In this document: positions 56,200 to 56,997 of the stretch, piece after piece
Layout: each line of letters starts with the position of its first letter
Position numbering within the stretch: position 1 is the first letter of the stretch
Assembly (NCBI GenBank): GCA_013115145.1
Contig: JAAPAO010000181.1
Coordinates: forward strand, 1 to 56,997
Source: Perkinsus chesapeaki
Taxonomy: Eukaryota; Perkinsozoa; Perkinsida; Perkinsidae
DNA: 56,997 nt
Direction: 5' to 3'
The notes under the pieces: generated by a model
What the model was told of the DNA's origin: nothing
The model's input: the letters and a program-made list of their open reading frames with translations, nothing else
The model's database searches: none
Made by a program: the position numbers and the translations under genes

Positions 56200-56997
56200 T
56201 GTTGACGATGGGGACTATCGCTACGGCTGAAACCGAATACTGTACTACGCCAAACAAAATCACCAAGGTAGTGACGCTTTCGAGAGTCTTACGATTTACC
56301 TCTTTGCGTGCCGTAACTACATGTAGCACAAGAAAGAAACGATAATGATCAGCGGAATGAGCTGCGCGAGTGTAGCGGCTGTGAAATCCCATAAGATTTT
56401 GGGAGTTGCGCACACGGACTATTGGTAACACAAAATCTGTACAAGTGGAGACAAGTATTGTGTAACGCTGAAGCACTCAAACTTAGCGTATACAAACACA
56501 CCTGGAGTGATTAATAAAATTACCGATAGGTACGGCTCGTAACCGAGCTGAGCCTTAGGGAATTAGTCACAAATGGTGACATAGGTATCCCTGGAACGGC
56601 TATGTATCAAGCTGAGAAAGGGTTACCTCCTGCACAATGTGACTCATGGTATTAAACCATGGTAATAAGATGAGCTCACAAAGAGCGTTGGCGTGAACTG
56701 GTACGGATCTGCGAATGATTTGAGCCGGTTGCCACACATTGTGTAGGGAGTGGCAAAATAGAGACCACTGAATGCAGAAATGCATATAAGATCACTGTTG
56801 TGATTAAGAACTCTCGAAAGGGAGAGTATTGACTATGACTCTGGAGGGATATCCAATCAAGCAACCATCACTTATATATACTTTACAGCGTTACCACCAA
56901 TTTGGTGGACTTCTGATAAACTTTGTCCTGGGTTATATATTTAGTTCATATGATACCAAATTACACTGTCTCAATAACTGGGTGAATTTGGAGTATT
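56200..56997. other. no gene recognised
   Basis: Frames under 100 codons without motifs. Nothing that can be supported up to the window edge. Confidence 0.4.

Overview
The window looks like nuclear DNA of an intron-rich unicellular eukaryote. Every gene that can be read is broken into short exons by GT..AG introns, many only about 40-60 bases long. The combination of a Nek-type kinase, papain-like proteases, short introns and a tandem family of small secreted cysteine-containing proteins would fit an alveolate such as Perkinsus. That assignment is inference; nothing here proves the species.

Layout. 1-11,100 holds one clear gene, an alpha/beta hydrolase on the minus strand (about 4.2-7.7 kb), in otherwise unreadable DNA. 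11.1-15.1 kb is a tandem duplication in which each unit carries one member of a small secreted-protein family (the first is broken). 17.6-19.7 kb holds a second hydrolase, paralogous to the first with the same exon lengths, followed by a 21-base minisatellite. 20-26.6 kb is mostly unassigned. 26.67-30.42 kb is a 15-exon phosphoserine aminotransferase gene (serine synthesis). 31.9-35.3 kb has two tandem paralogs encoding Pro/Gln-rich proteins with a C-terminal membrane segment. 35.4-38.3 kb is a Nek-like protein kinase with a long low-complexity tail. 39.4-56.2 kb is a duplication-rich region: seven more secreted-family copies (some broken), a papain-like cysteine protease, a decayed copy of part of the kinase tail, and many short inverted repeats.

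The most striking pattern is that introns of five different genes carry tRNA genes or tRNA remnants. Three nearly complete tRNAs (Ala-UGC, Thr-UGU, Val-CAC) lie inside introns, a Glu-UUC-like remnant lies in another, and at least six further introns hold a tRNA T-arm/B-box with its 3' end, in either orientation. In several antisense cases the 5' splice site sits just outside what would be the pol III T-run of the tRNA. This suggests recurrent insertion of tRNAs into genes with recruitment as, or growth of, introns.
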